Shown: positions 1 through 7,728 of the stretch, piece by piece | How positions within the stretch are numbered: position 1 is the first letter of the stretch | How the letters are laid out: each line of letters begins with the position of its first letter | Origin: Rhodovulum steppense | GTDB lineage: Bacteria > Pseudomonadota > Alphaproteobacteria > Rhodobacterales > Rhodobacteraceae | Length of the DNA: 47,698 nt | Direction: 5' to 3' | Assembly (NCBI RefSeq): GCF_004339675.1 | Contig: NZ_SLVM01000027.1 | Location: 1-47,698, forward strand | The notes under the pieces: generated by a model | Database searches by the model: none | What the model was told of the DNA's origin: nothing | What the model saw: only the letters and a program-made list of their open reading frames with translations | Made by a program: the position numbers and the translations under genes

Positions 1-34
1 CCCCGACGAACTCCGTCAGGGGCAAGGTTCCACA

Positions 35-95
35 TGGGTCAAATCTCAATGACAATTCCGACTGCCGCTGGGTCAGTTCTCAGTGACATCCAACA
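35..95. repeat. Two imperfect direct repeats resembling an IS21-family end
   Basis: Two related units starting TGGGTCA and sharing a TCTCA(A/G)TGACA core lie at 35-59 and 69-91, with a 34-bp period. Multiple internal repeats of this GGGTCA...TGACA type are typical of the ends of IS21-family elements. The sequence at 92-95 is AACA, compatible with the TG...CA ends of that family. No transposase gene is in the window, so the family assignment rests on repeat style only. If correct, the element lies to the left and its end is near 95. Confidence 0.45.
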
Positions 96-273
96 CGCCG
101 AGGGACTTCAGCGCCTCGCCGGACGTAAACGTATTGATGATCGCGAACGAGTGCGCACCGGAGGCACGGTTTTCGGCAAGCCGCGCGCGCGCGGTGGATG
201 CAACGTCCGTCAATGCAGCGAGAGTATCCTTGGATATTCGCGCGACATCATCCCTCTGGCCCGGCTCAGTCAT
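73..273 (-). pseudogene. Small ORF downstream of NurA, probably 3'-truncated by the IS end
   Basis: This 66-residue ORF lies 39 bp downstream of the NurA-like gene, on the same strand. It has a good ribosome binding site (GAGGGG six bases before ATG), so it is probably the fourth gene of the cassette. I recognise no domain; the sequence is mildly charged and helical with no signal peptide. Its last residues (LDVTEN) and stop are read from the IS21-like repeat at 69-95. The native reading frame therefore probably continued further and was cut by the insertion. What remains may be inactive. It could alternatively be a complete small protein whose stop happens to fall in the repeat. Confidence 0.5.
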
Positions 274-312
274 ATTCCCCTCAATGCTTGTTCTCCTGGT
301 GTGCCTCTCTCG

Positions 313-1725
313 TCAGATCCCAATGATGGACCTCACGAACATGTCTAGCGTTCGGCCCGCGGGTCTGTGAGAAATCGATGCACAACGGTGAGCAAGGTGC
401 TGGACAATGTTGGCGTCGGCATACAGTTCAGTCTCGAAGAGTTCGAGGACCCCGATCGCCCGGCCAATGTCATCTTGATAGTAACTTAGTTCTACTTTGC
501 GATCCTGGAAGCCGGTGGCCTTCACAGGGAAAGGATACGCTAAATTCAGTTCGAAGATCCTATCGTTAGCGCTCCTTACAAGAAATGCCTGGCCGTAGTG
601 GGTATCGTTCCCAAAATTTGAGTCTGCATCCTTGGCTCCGAGATCGACGTAGCGATACCGATATGGGTCGCTCATAGGTAAGAGAAGCGTCCGGCCCTTT
701 GGAAAGTGTTCAAGCAGCATTGGCTGAATTAGCTTTCCGTGATCTACAACGCGTCCACTTTTCGTTACACCCATGATCAAGGGGGGCGTGCCGACAGACC
801 TTTCACGGACTCCATGAAGCATTCTCATGATGGGCCGATGTAAGCGTGCTGGTTCACCAAAAATTCCTAGAGGACCATCAACCAGGAACACGGCGCCATC
901 CAAAATGGCGCGCGTATGTTCCGAAGCGTCTAGCCTCATGATAGTGTGCGCGAGTATGAGGTGCTCCAGCACATTCATTGCTCTAGTGTATGCCTGCTGA
1001 TTGCTGCCTTCCTCGGCGAAGGCTTCTGACAATCGCAATACATCTGTCAAGAAAAGAGGTCTGTTTCCCGCGCGTGGCGACACCGCAAAGCCGATATCCT
1101 CGGGAATAAAAACATCCACCCCTAACAGCTCTCCCGTAATTGGACACCGCCGGTTCGAAGGGACAACCACATGGCGCTTTCCATCCTTTAGCCGCGTCTC
1201 CCCAGAGATTTCGAGAAGGTCTACGAGCGTCTTATCGAGGCCCTCGTCCAAGAGTTCAAAACGTGACGACCTAAACGCCTCAAACGTTGATCTCCTGAAG
1301 CTCTCTCTTGGACCTTCATTGTCTAGATAAATGCCGGCTCCGGTGAGTGGGACTGAATATGTGTTTTTCTCTTTTTCAAGCTTCGCAATAACAATAGGGT
1401 CTGGGTCGCCTCCAGACCGCGGGTCGATTTTGTGATAGGCTTTCGTGTCAATCCAGACCTGACCAATCTTGAGCAATCCCATGCGAGCGCTTGGGAAGCC
1501 GTCGGAGACCGATGCCTCGTAGTTTGATCCATCGGCAGCAATGACATAGCCGCGCTCCGGGCGCTTGACCTGATCGGTAACGTCCACAACCGCAGACAGG
1601 ATTTCCTGTTGGTAGGCCACCGGATCGACATGATGTCTGCATCGGCCAAAAAGCGCTCGGACCTCCAAGTCCTTCATAATGTCCTCCGCACCAAGAGATG
1701 ACGGAGTTTCTTTCGCGAATGGCAT
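313..1725 (-). CDS. NurA-domain nuclease
   Basis: A 470-residue protein with the layout of NurA nucleases, Mn-dependent DNA exo/endonucleases that work with HerA at DNA ends. The N-terminal strand carries the hallmark ADGS (D65-G66-S67) for metal binding. A second hydrophobic strand ending in VDGPLG (D283) matches the family's internal acidic motif. It is followed by a GVTKSGR segment and a C-terminal YPFP region resembling the family's late conserved block. It is longer than most archaeal NurA proteins, with extra sequence around residues 180-250. The ATG overlaps the HerA stop by one base (TAATG), so translation is probably coupled and the two proteins likely form a complex. Base composition is lower in GC than in regions 2-4. 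The function is inferred from family and gene pairing; a strand-specific or RNA-guided role cannot be read here. Confidence 0.75.
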   Translation of the reverse strand: MPFAKETPSSLGAEDIMKDLEVRALFGRCRHHVDPVAYQQEILSAVVDVTDQVKRPERGYVIAADGSNYEASVSDGFPSARMGLLKIGQVWIDTKAYHKIDPRSGGDPDPIVIAKLEKEKNTYSVPLTGAGIYLDNEGPRESFRRSTFEAFRSSRFELLDEGLDKTLVDLLEISGETRLKDGKRHVVVPSNRRCPITGELLGVDVFIPEDIGFAVSPRAGNRPLFLTDVLRLSEAFAEEGSNQQAYTRAMNVLEHLILAHTIMRLDASEHTRAILDGAVFLVDGPLGIFGEPARLHRPIMRMLHGVRERSVGTPPLIMGVTKSGRVVDHGKLIQPMLLEHFPKGRTLLLPMSDPYRYRYVDLGAKDADSNFGNDTHYGQAFLVRSANDRIFELNLAYPFPVKATGFQDRKVELSYYQDDIGRAIGVLELFETELYADANIVQHLAHRCASISHRPAGRTLDMFVRSIIGI

Positions 1726-3947
1726 TATTCATGCTCCAGGTCGGGCAGAGGCCTAAACCAGTCGTTGTTGGGAATTGCCTTGACCCTTTGGAACTCTTCA
1801 CGAACCGCATCTGGCTCGAACTTCAAAATCTGCGTTGGCGTCACAAAGTTGGCCGACAGTGTTTTAATTCTCGCAAAACCAACATCCTGACTCCTTTTGA
1901 GGCCAGCGCCAAAGTCAGCAAAATCATAGAAGCCGGAAAGAGCTCTTATCTCATTGTCATTGTTAAGGTGCGTTACGAAGAAGTTCTCAGTATTGGCGAG
2001 GATGTTCGGGTGAATCGAGCTGGGCTCCTGAGTCGCATATACCAAAGCGATCCCATATTTCGCTCCCTCCTTCGCGATGCGCGGCCAAATCTCTGTCAAC
2101 TCCGCCTTCTTGCCGATTAGATTATGGGCCTCCTCAACGTAGATTACGATGCGGGGCGGACGTTCGCCCCGGTTGAACCGCCCGCTGCTCTCACGAAAAA
2201 GATCTTGGACGAGGTTCCGAGACAGTTCTTCTCGGATCGAAGGGCTTCCGACTGAGAGATCCAAGATGACAATCCTGCCCTTTTTCAAGAGCGCACATAT
2301 GTCCTGTGCTATTTCACCCGATCCGTTCGGCCCGTGATATTCGCGTGCCGCGCCGATGGCCTGTCGCCCTGCTATCGGCGCGTCGTTGACCGAGGACCTT
2401 CCAACAAGCACACTCAACAGGCTGCGTTCCGTCTCATCGAGCCAAGGAGAGCCAGGAGCATTTCTAGTTGGTTGTTTGCTCAAGATGCCGTCGGTATCGC
2501 TGGTGTATCCACCTGCAGCGCGTTCAATTTCGCGGACTGACCTCCAGAGGCGCGTTACATCTTCCAGTGAGCCAACGACCTCACTTCCCGCCTCCCGAAG
2601 ATTGAAGTACGTGCGGCAGGCATCAGCGAGTTCATCTTCAGTGGCATTGGCGTCAAGATCCCCAAGGCGAGATTGATCCAGCTTGTTGGTCCCGATGCCC
2701 TTACGCATCAGATCAGCCTGAACTTTTTTGCCCATAGTGAAGCGCTGCTGCCGCGCATTCGCGGCATCAGGTACGTATTGGGCAGTAAATAGGATGCTCC
2801 GGATGATTGACACCTTCTTGTGCCAGCGGACGGATGCCGATCGATCTGACTGAGATGGGCGCTCCAGGTTGAGTGAGAGAAAGGATCTAAAGTCACCGCT
2901 GCTGGCCACGTGCCCCTGTTCTTCCGCGGCATACCTGATCAGGTCCATTGCGATCGTTAGATCATCATAGAAATTCGAACGGAGGTCGCGAAAACCAGGG
3001 GTATCCTTAATCCGGTACCGAACAGTCAGGTCCGGGAAAACATCATTGATTGCACTGCCCGCATCCTGCTCGTTTGCATTGGAGTACTCGCCGTTTATGT
3101 CGAAGATCAATTGCCCGATAGGCTGATGGGTCTGAAAGGCTGTTGTCGCTACCTGCGACACCATCGTTTTTGTCGTGTTCGACTTGCCGGTTCGTGTCAT
3201 TCCAAACACAGCTGTCCGCCGCGCAAGAAAATCGACCGGTGAGATGTAGACTGGTACCTTTGTGCTACCGCCTCGCTCGGCCATGTGTTGCGTGGACGTG
3301 TAGCGAACAGTACCGATTTGGAACGGAACTGGAACTCCGACGCCAGCAGCTTTGGCCTCATCTTCGGCGTTCTTTACCCGGTCTGGATCTACGTAATTGA
3401 CGATCTTCTCAAGCGCGGTAGGAGTAGGTTTGTAGACCCGCATCATTCGAGTCGCAAAGATGTCTTCGATATCGGTACCCATGCGCAGCTTGCTGTCTTG
3501 ACCGACGAAAAATGTGCCGAGTATGTGGCCGCGCATTCCCGACCAACTCATCCGGTTCACGGTGATCGGTTCGAGTCCCTCAAGCCTGCCCGTCCTTACG
3601 TCGGGATTTTCCTGAAAGAACTGCGTAATTGCTCTGAGATGCTCAGAGTCAGTCTCTATCGGTGCGCGTCCTGTCACGCGAAGCAAGATTACCCTCCGAT
3701 CGACCGGTGGCGTGGTCGCGAATGCCGAAGGATCGAAGGTTGCCGCAAGCAGATAGGAGTTGTGCGGTATCCCCTCCACGTCGTTTCGCCAACGGTCGTG
3801 TACCATCACAAGCGCTTCGTTGTAGTCCATCGAAAGGGTGAAGCCGATACGTCGGCTATCTTGCGCTTGCGGATTCGAGGGATCGCCTACGACTAGTCCC
3901 ACGAGTGGGGAGGTTGCCGCTGTCGCACGCTCGATAATACTATTCAT
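1725..3947 (-). CDS. HerA-type ATPase/DNA translocase
   Basis: A 740-residue FtsK/HerA-superfamily ATPase. After an N-terminal barrel-like region (about 1-170), the protein has a Walker A motif GMTRTGKS (249-256), then a Walker B IVIYVEEAH (600-608). A downstream ATQEPSSIHPNIL segment is typical of HerA sensor regions. A long helical insertion sits between the two nucleotide motifs. HerA proteins form hexamers that thread DNA and feed a partner nuclease; the partner here is the coupled NurA-like gene. The frame is open to a TTG at 3959. The ATG at 3947 is preferred because GGAG lies six bases before it, and the upstream TTG overlaps that ribosome site. It lies 62 bp downstream of the methylase gene on the same strand. 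In bacteria, HerA ATPases often sit in defence islands with Sir2, DUF4297 or nuclease partners. Confidence 0.85.
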   Translation of the reverse strand: MNSIIERATAATSPLVGLVVGDPSNPQAQDSRRIGFTLSMDYNEALVMVHDRWRNDVEGIPHNSYLLAATFDPSAFATTPPVDRRVILLRVTGRAPIETDSEHLRAITQFFQENPDVRTGRLEGLEPITVNRMSWSGMRGHILGTFFVGQDSKLRMGTDIEDIFATRMMRVYKPTPTALEKIVNYVDPDRVKNAEDEAKAAGVGVPVPFQIGTVRYTSTQHMAERGGSTKVPVYISPVDFLARRTAVFGMTRTGKSNTTKTMVSQVATTAFQTHQPIGQLIFDINGEYSNANEQDAGSAINDVFPDLTVRYRIKDTPGFRDLRSNFYDDLTIAMDLIRYAAEEQGHVASSGDFRSFLSLNLERPSQSDRSASVRWHKKVSIIRSILFTAQYVPDAANARQQRFTMGKKVQADLMRKGIGTNKLDQSRLGDLDANATEDELADACRTYFNLREAGSEVVGSLEDVTRLWRSVREIERAAGGYTSDTDGILSKQPTRNAPGSPWLDETERSLLSVLVGRSSVNDAPIAGRQAIGAAREYHGPNGSGEIAQDICALLKKGRIVILDLSVGSPSIREELSRNLVQDLFRESSGRFNRGERPPRIVIYVEEAHNLIGKKAELTEIWPRIAKEGAKYGIALVYATQEPSSIHPNILANTENFFVTHLNNDNEIRALSGFYDFADFGAGLKRSQDVGFARIKTLSANFVTPTQILKFEPDAVREEFQRVKAIPNNDWFRPLPDLEHE

Positions 3948-4009
3948 GTTCAGCTCCAATCTCTTTGCATTGCATCGGCCCCCAGCATGAAATGCATGGA
4001 TCTTCCATG

Positions 4010-5053
4010 TTAGGGCCGCGCGATGGCGTCTAGTCTTGCGCTCGGCTCGACTGTGACTTGGGCCGCTTCACCACTATGCGCTTCACTTGTCGGACCTGGG
4101 TCACCGAAAGCGTCCTCAGTCGAGATGTCGGTTTGCTGTGCGAAGTTATGGGCGGTAACCTCCTTTGAGGAGATATCATCGATCATCGATTTCTTGTTGG
4201 CTGTGTAGCGCATATCAGCAAGCGCGTATCCTGGGAGGCTTCGTAGCGATGCTCGAGCTTCAGGGCAGTTGTCGTATGACAAGAACCACCTACCGGGGAC
4301 AGACGCTAGATGCTCCTTCAGAGCTCGGTGATCGTCATCGGCGAACCACATCCTGTAGAGCCGGTCAGCCTTGTGAAAGAAAGGTGGGTCAAGGTACCAG
4401 AAGTCATTTGGAACAATAGCTCGGCGCGTGGCAGCTGCCCTGTATGAAGCGATAAGCCGGCGGAAGTCCGTGTTCTTAACCGAAACGCGGTGCGACAGAC
4501 GTGAAAGCTCCCAGATTCTTTCCGCCAATGCATACCGATTGTAGCGACATCCAATCTTGTATTCTGACTTCTGCGCCATGCCGCCTATTGGACCGGCAGT
4601 TGCGCTTAAAGCGCCTGAAAAAGATGTTCTATTTAAAAATAGGCACTTGAAAGCACGTTCTATTTGGTCTTGCGGGGCATTGGATCGCAGTCGTATCCAT
4701 TCATCGACTGAAACCTCAGCATCCAGCACTCGGTCTGCAAGCTCGCCAGCGCGAGACGAGAAAACTGTTGCCCAAAAGTCCGCAACGAGCGGGTCCAAAT
4801 CAGAAATTACCGCACGGTCAGCAACTCTGGCTTCAAGAAACGCTATTGTTACGGAGGCTCCACCCACAAAGGGTTCAAAGATCCTATCGAAGTGGTTCAG
4901 GCCGTGACAATCCATTTTCATAGCAATTCGTGCGGCGAGTTTGCGCTTGCCGCCAGGATACCTTAATGGACTTAGATAGTATTTTTGCAGTGCCTTACGT
5001 ACTCGAGCCTCTGCACTGCTCGAAGCACCGGCCGCGCTAACTCTTCTTGACAT
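4010..5053 (-). CDS. D12-class (Dam-like) DNA adenine N6-methyltransferase
   Basis: A 347-residue protein with motifs of the D12 class of N6-adenine methylases in order: YPGGK (32-36), the SAM-binding FEPFVGG (59-65), acidic DLDP (85-88), LNRTSFSG (140-147) and catalytic DPPF (222-225; DPPY in Dam). The C-terminal 50 or so residues are polar and not part of the catalytic fold. Target sequence cannot be read from the protein. The frame extends to a TTG at 5095, but ATG 5053 is more plausible and keeps the conserved start region. It is the first gene of the methylase-HerA-NurA cassette, 62 bp upstream of HerA. No cognate restriction endonuclease is seen, so HerA-NurA is the candidate effector, with the methylase marking self DNA. 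An orphan phage-type methylase is the alternative. Confidence 0.88.
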   Translation of the reverse strand: MSRRVSAAGASSSAEARVRKALQKYYLSPLRYPGGKRKLAARIAMKMDCHGLNHFDRIFEPFVGGASVTIAFLEARVADRAVISDLDPLVADFWATVFSSRAGELADRVLDAEVSVDEWIRLRSNAPQDQIERAFKCLFLNRTSFSGALSATAGPIGGMAQKSEYKIGCRYNRYALAERIWELSRLSHRVSVKNTDFRRLIASYRAAATRRAIVPNDFWYLDPPFFHKADRLYRMWFADDDHRALKEHLASVPGRWFLSYDNCPEARASLRSLPGYALADMRYTANKKSMIDDISSKEVTAHNFAQQTDISTEDAFGDPGPTSEAHSGEAAQVTVEPSARLDAIARP

Positions 5054-5122
5054 TGCCTGATGTAACCTCTCTCGCTTTAGACCATTGCGCGGCAAAGCTC
5101 ATAAATCAAGGGGTTGGAACTA

Positions 5123-5566
5123 TCAGAGGCACAAATTCTGTGGCTCTGCAGCGGTGGGACTTCGATGAGCGCCGCGCTTTTGGCCTGAGAATTCGTCCCT
5201 CTGCATCGTCCAGCTGAGCGGGAACGGCTCAAACACCTGCGCAAGCGTCACCTCCGGCCCCTGCTTCCCGTTCAGGATCGCCTCGATGACGTGGGGCGCG
5301 AGCAGCGTCAGCCGCAGGACGCGTGCCATGTAGGTGAAGGCGATACCCTCGCGCTCAGCAAGTTCGGCGATAGTAGCAAACTCGCCCGATTCCAGCATCC
5401 GTTTCCAGCGAAACGCCCGGGCCAGCGCCTTGACCAGCGCGTTGTCCGCCTGGCGCGGCAGCGCGTTGCCTTCCGGCAACCGCATTTCCTTCCGCCCGCC
5501 GCGCTTCACGATCCGGAACGGGACGTGGAGCGTCACTGTGTCTGGAACCTGCGCTTGCCGGCTCAT
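5123..5566 (-). CDS. Conserved small protein encoded downstream of the serine recombinase
   Basis: A 147-residue basic protein overlapping the recombinase stop by four bases (ATGA). Its central part (about 45-120) has the look of a ParB/KorB-like helix-turn-helix: LARAFRWKRML, then IAELAEREGIAFTYMARVLRLTLL, given here only as segments because the annotation is structural. Proteins of this kind commonly follow DUF2924-associated recombinases in alphaproteobacterial elements and may help the recombinase bind DNA or set its direction; that role is inference. The last 20-25 residues are unlike the rest and coincide with the change to lower-GC cargo DNA. The original C-terminus may therefore have been replaced at the cargo junction. 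Confidence 0.7.
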   Translation of the reverse strand: MSRQAQVPDTVTLHVPFRIVKRGGRKEMRLPEGNALPRQADNALVKALARAFRWKRMLESGEFATIAELAEREGIAFTYMARVLRLTLLAPHVIEAILNGKQGPEVTLAQVFEPFPLSWTMQRDEFSGQKRGAHRSPTAAEPQNLCL

Positions 5567-6888
5567 GCCGCCTGCCCCATCTCGCCGCCCACCATCTCGC
5601 GTGCGAGGCCGCCGAGGCCATCGACGCGCAGGCGCACGTTCAGGCCCTCCGTGCCGATGTCCACGCGCTCGACCAACAGCGCCACGATGCGCGCCTGCTC
5701 GGCGGGGAACAGTTCGTCCCACAGCGGGTCAAGCTGCTGCAACGCCGCGTGCGCATCGGCCTCGGTGAAATCGCAGTCTTTCGCGCGTGCCGCCTTCCAC
5801 GTTCCCGCGACGATCTCTGGCTGGCGGAACACGGCGCGCAGCTGATCGATGACGGCGGCCTCGATCTCCCCCGCAGGCACGCGGCCGACCGGGCATGATC
5901 CGGCGCCATGCTTCAGCACGGTCTGGCTGACATAGTAGCGGTAGAGCCTGTCGCCCTTGCGGGTGTGTGTCGGCGAGAACGCCGCGCCATCGGGGCCGAA
6001 CAGCAGCCCCTTCAGCAGCGCGGGCGTGTCGGCGCGGGTGCGCGCGGCTCGCTTGCGCGGGCTTTCCTGCAAGATGGCGTGGACGCGGTCCCACGTCTCG
6101 CGGTCGATGATCGCTTCGTGCTCGCCGGGATAGCTATCGCCCTTGTGGACAGCCTCCCCGATGTAGGCGCGATTGCTGAGCATCCGGTAGATGTATTTCT
6201 TGTCGATCCGGTTGCCGCGCGGCGTGCGGATGCCGCGCGCGCCGACCTCCCGCGCCAGTTCGGTGCAGGACCCGATCTCGAGGAAGCGGGCGAAGATCCA
6301 GCGCACATGGTCGGCGCTTTCCTCGTCGGCTACCAGCTTCCGGTTCTCGACCCGGTAGCCGTACGGCGGTACCCCGCCCATCCACATGCCCTTTTTCCGG
6401 CTGGCGGCGACCTTGTCGCGGATGCGCTCGGCGGTAACCTCGCGCTCGAATTGGGCGAACGACAGCAGGATGTTCAGCGTCAGCCGCCCCATCGAGGTAG
6501 TCGTGTTGAACGACTGCGTGACCGAGACGAACGTCACGCCGTTCCTGTCGAACACCTCGACCAGCTTGGCGAAATCCGCCAGCGACCGGCTCAGACGGTC
6601 AATCTTGTAGACCACGACCACATCGACCAGACCGTCCTCGATATCCTCCAGCAGCCGCTTCAAGCCGGGGCGCTCCAGTGTGCCGCCCGAGATGCCGCCG
6701 TCGTCATACTGATCGCGGACCAGCACCCAGCCCTCGGAACGCTGGCTGGCGATGTAGGCCTCGCAGGCCTCTCGCTGGGCGTGGAGGCTGTTGAACTCCT
6801 GCTCCAACCCTTCCTCGGAGGATTTCCGGGTGTAGACCGCGCAGCGCAGCTTGCGGACGACCTTCGATTTTTCCGGCGGCTTCGTCAT
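5563..6888 (-). CDS. Large serine recombinase (resolvase/invertase family)
   Basis: A 441-residue site-specific recombinase. The N-terminal catalytic domain has the AVYTRKSS motif with nucleophile Ser23, the family's YDDGGISGGTLERPG segment (61-75) and the arginine-rich IDRLSRS (96-102). A recombinase domain with PPYGYR follows. The C-terminal DNA-binding half has the LYRYYV segment, but the usual zinc-ribbon cysteine pairs are mostly absent. It is expected to cut and join att sites through a 5'-phosphoserine link and so mobilise this element. ATG 6888 is chosen because AGGGGG precedes it at good spacing and it overlaps the DUF2924 stop as ATGA; an extended upstream reading frame lacks homology. 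It is the third gene of a four-gene coupled operon. Its att site was not identified. Confidence 0.93.
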   Translation of the reverse strand: MTKPPEKSKVVRKLRCAVYTRKSSEEGLEQEFNSLHAQREACEAYIASQRSEGWVLVRDQYDDGGISGGTLERPGLKRLLEDIEDGLVDVVVVYKIDRLSRSLADFAKLVEVFDRNGVTFVSVTQSFNTTTSMGRLTLNILLSFAQFEREVTAERIRDKVAASRKKGMWMGGVPPYGYRVENRKLVADEESADHVRWIFARFLEIGSCTELAREVGARGIRTPRGNRIDKKYIYRMLSNRAYIGEAVHKGDSYPGEHEAIIDRETWDRVHAILQESPRKRAARTRADTPALLKGLLFGPDGAAFSPTHTRKGDRLYRYYVSQTVLKHGAGSCPVGRVPAGEIEAAVIDQLRAVFRQPEIVAGTWKAARAKDCDFTEADAHAALQQLDPLWDELFPAEQARIVALLVERVDIGTEGLNVRLRVDGLGGLAREMVGGEMGQAA

Positions 6889-7340
6889 GTCCGCCCCCTG
6901 TGGTTCTTCAGCCCGAAGAAGGTCCACCCGTTCCAACGCGTGCCGGTGATGGCGCGCGCGATGGCGGACAGCGACTTGTACGGCCGACCTTGCCACTCGA
7001 AGCCGTCGGCGGTGACGGTTACGATCTGTTCGACGCCCTGCCATTCACGCAGGAGGCGCGTGCCGGTGATGGGGCGGTCGCGATCGGCGCGGATGCCGCG
7101 CTTGGATCGGTCGCCGCCGTCCAGTTCTTCGCCGAGCCGCTCCAGCAGCCGGATCGTCTCCGGCTTCAGTCCGCCATAGGCGAGTTCCTGGATGCGGTAG
7201 GCCAGGCGGGACTCGAGGTAGCGGCGATTGAACGGCGGCGGCTCGCTGTCGAACAGGTCGCGCCACTGCTTTTTCAGGTCAGGCGTCGGCGTGGTCTTGA
7301 GCGCGGCGAGGCGCGCGGGGATGGGATCGGGCTTGTTCAT
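6885..7340 (-). CDS. DUF2924 domain protein
   Basis: A 151-residue basic protein matching DUF2924. It has the KKQWRDLFDSEPPPFNR segment near the N-terminus, LAYRIQELAYGGL in the middle, and the C-terminal FEWQGRPYKSLSAIAR followed by TGTRWNGWTFFGL. This family is found almost exclusively next to serine recombinases in alphaproteobacterial phages and integrative elements. It is generally taken to be an accessory DNA-binding protein, but its biochemical role is not established. ATG 7340 has GGAG six bases upstream and overlaps the preceding gene's stop (ATGA). Its own stop overlaps the recombinase start in the same way, which argues for stoichiometric co-expression. Confidence 0.9.
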   Translation of the reverse strand: MNKPDPIPARLAALKTTPTPDLKKQWRDLFDSEPPPFNRRYLESRLAYRIQELAYGGLKPETIRLLERLGEELDGGDRSKRGIRADRDRPITGTRLLREWQGVEQIVTVTADGFEWQGRPYKSLSAIARAITGTRWNGWTFFGLKNHRGRT

Positions 7341-7561
7341 GCATTTCTCCGGTGCGTTGGAGTTGCATGACGGCATTGGTCGGGCGGATAGTGTAGGCAA
7401 CGTTCTCCAGTATCGTCAGATACTTCGTCCCCATCGCGCATCCGCAGCCGAACCAGCCCGAGCGCCAGCAGGCCGCACAGCTCAGTACGGCGTTCTGCGG
7501 GCGTCATCGCCGAGGGGGCGAGCGGGTTGGGGCGACGAATGGGACCGGGATCGAAAATCAT
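7337..7561 (-). CDS. Small conserved protein heading the recombinase operon
   Basis: A 74-residue protein starting MIFDPGPIRRPN, with an internal helical stretch (TPAERRTELCGLLALGLVRLR, residues about 20-40) and a histidine/cysteine-containing tail. Similar short proteins precede DUF2924 genes in related elements. No function is known. ATG 7561 is the only in-frame ATG with a family-like N-terminus, although its ribosome site (TGGA, close spacing) is weak. The stop overlaps the DUF2924 start by four bases. Being first in the operon, it could be an autoregulator or excision-control protein; this is a guess from position only. Confidence 0.6.
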   Translation of the reverse strand: MIFDPGPIRRPNPLAPSAMTPAERRTELCGLLALGLVRLRMRDGDEVSDDTGERCLHYPPDQCRHATPTHRRNA

Positions 7562-7643
7562 GATCCATCGGTGCCGGATTGCGCCGCCGGCCGCGACCTC
7601 GGAACGGGTCAGCCCGCGACCGACAGGAAAGGGTGAACCCCTT

Positions 7644-7659
7644 AGGTGTTGCAACACCT
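7644..7659. promoter_or_regulatory. Perfect 16-bp palindrome in the divergent promoter region
   Basis: AGGTGTTGCAACACCT is a perfect palindrome in the 167-bp gap between the divergent recombinase operon (starts 7561) and the 237-aa gene (starts 7729). Its size and position fit an operator for a dimeric repressor that controls both directions. No known regulator family can be assigned from the sequence. Confidence 0.5.
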
Positions 7660-7728
7660 TGGTGGGTTGAGGGCTCAGGGCGTTCCCATTATGTTCGAAC
7701 TGTCCCCAATCGATTCACGAGGCCGCCC

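Noticed and set aside
3945-3959. TTG at 3959 as the start of HerA
   Set aside because: Its bases form the ribosome binding site (TTGGAG) of the ATG at 3947, which is better placed.
5908-7179. Long plus-strand open frame (423 codons) opposite the recombinase
   Set aside because: It is antisense to clear recombinase and DUF2924 motifs, has a low-complexity Arg/Ala/Val composition and no family resemblance.
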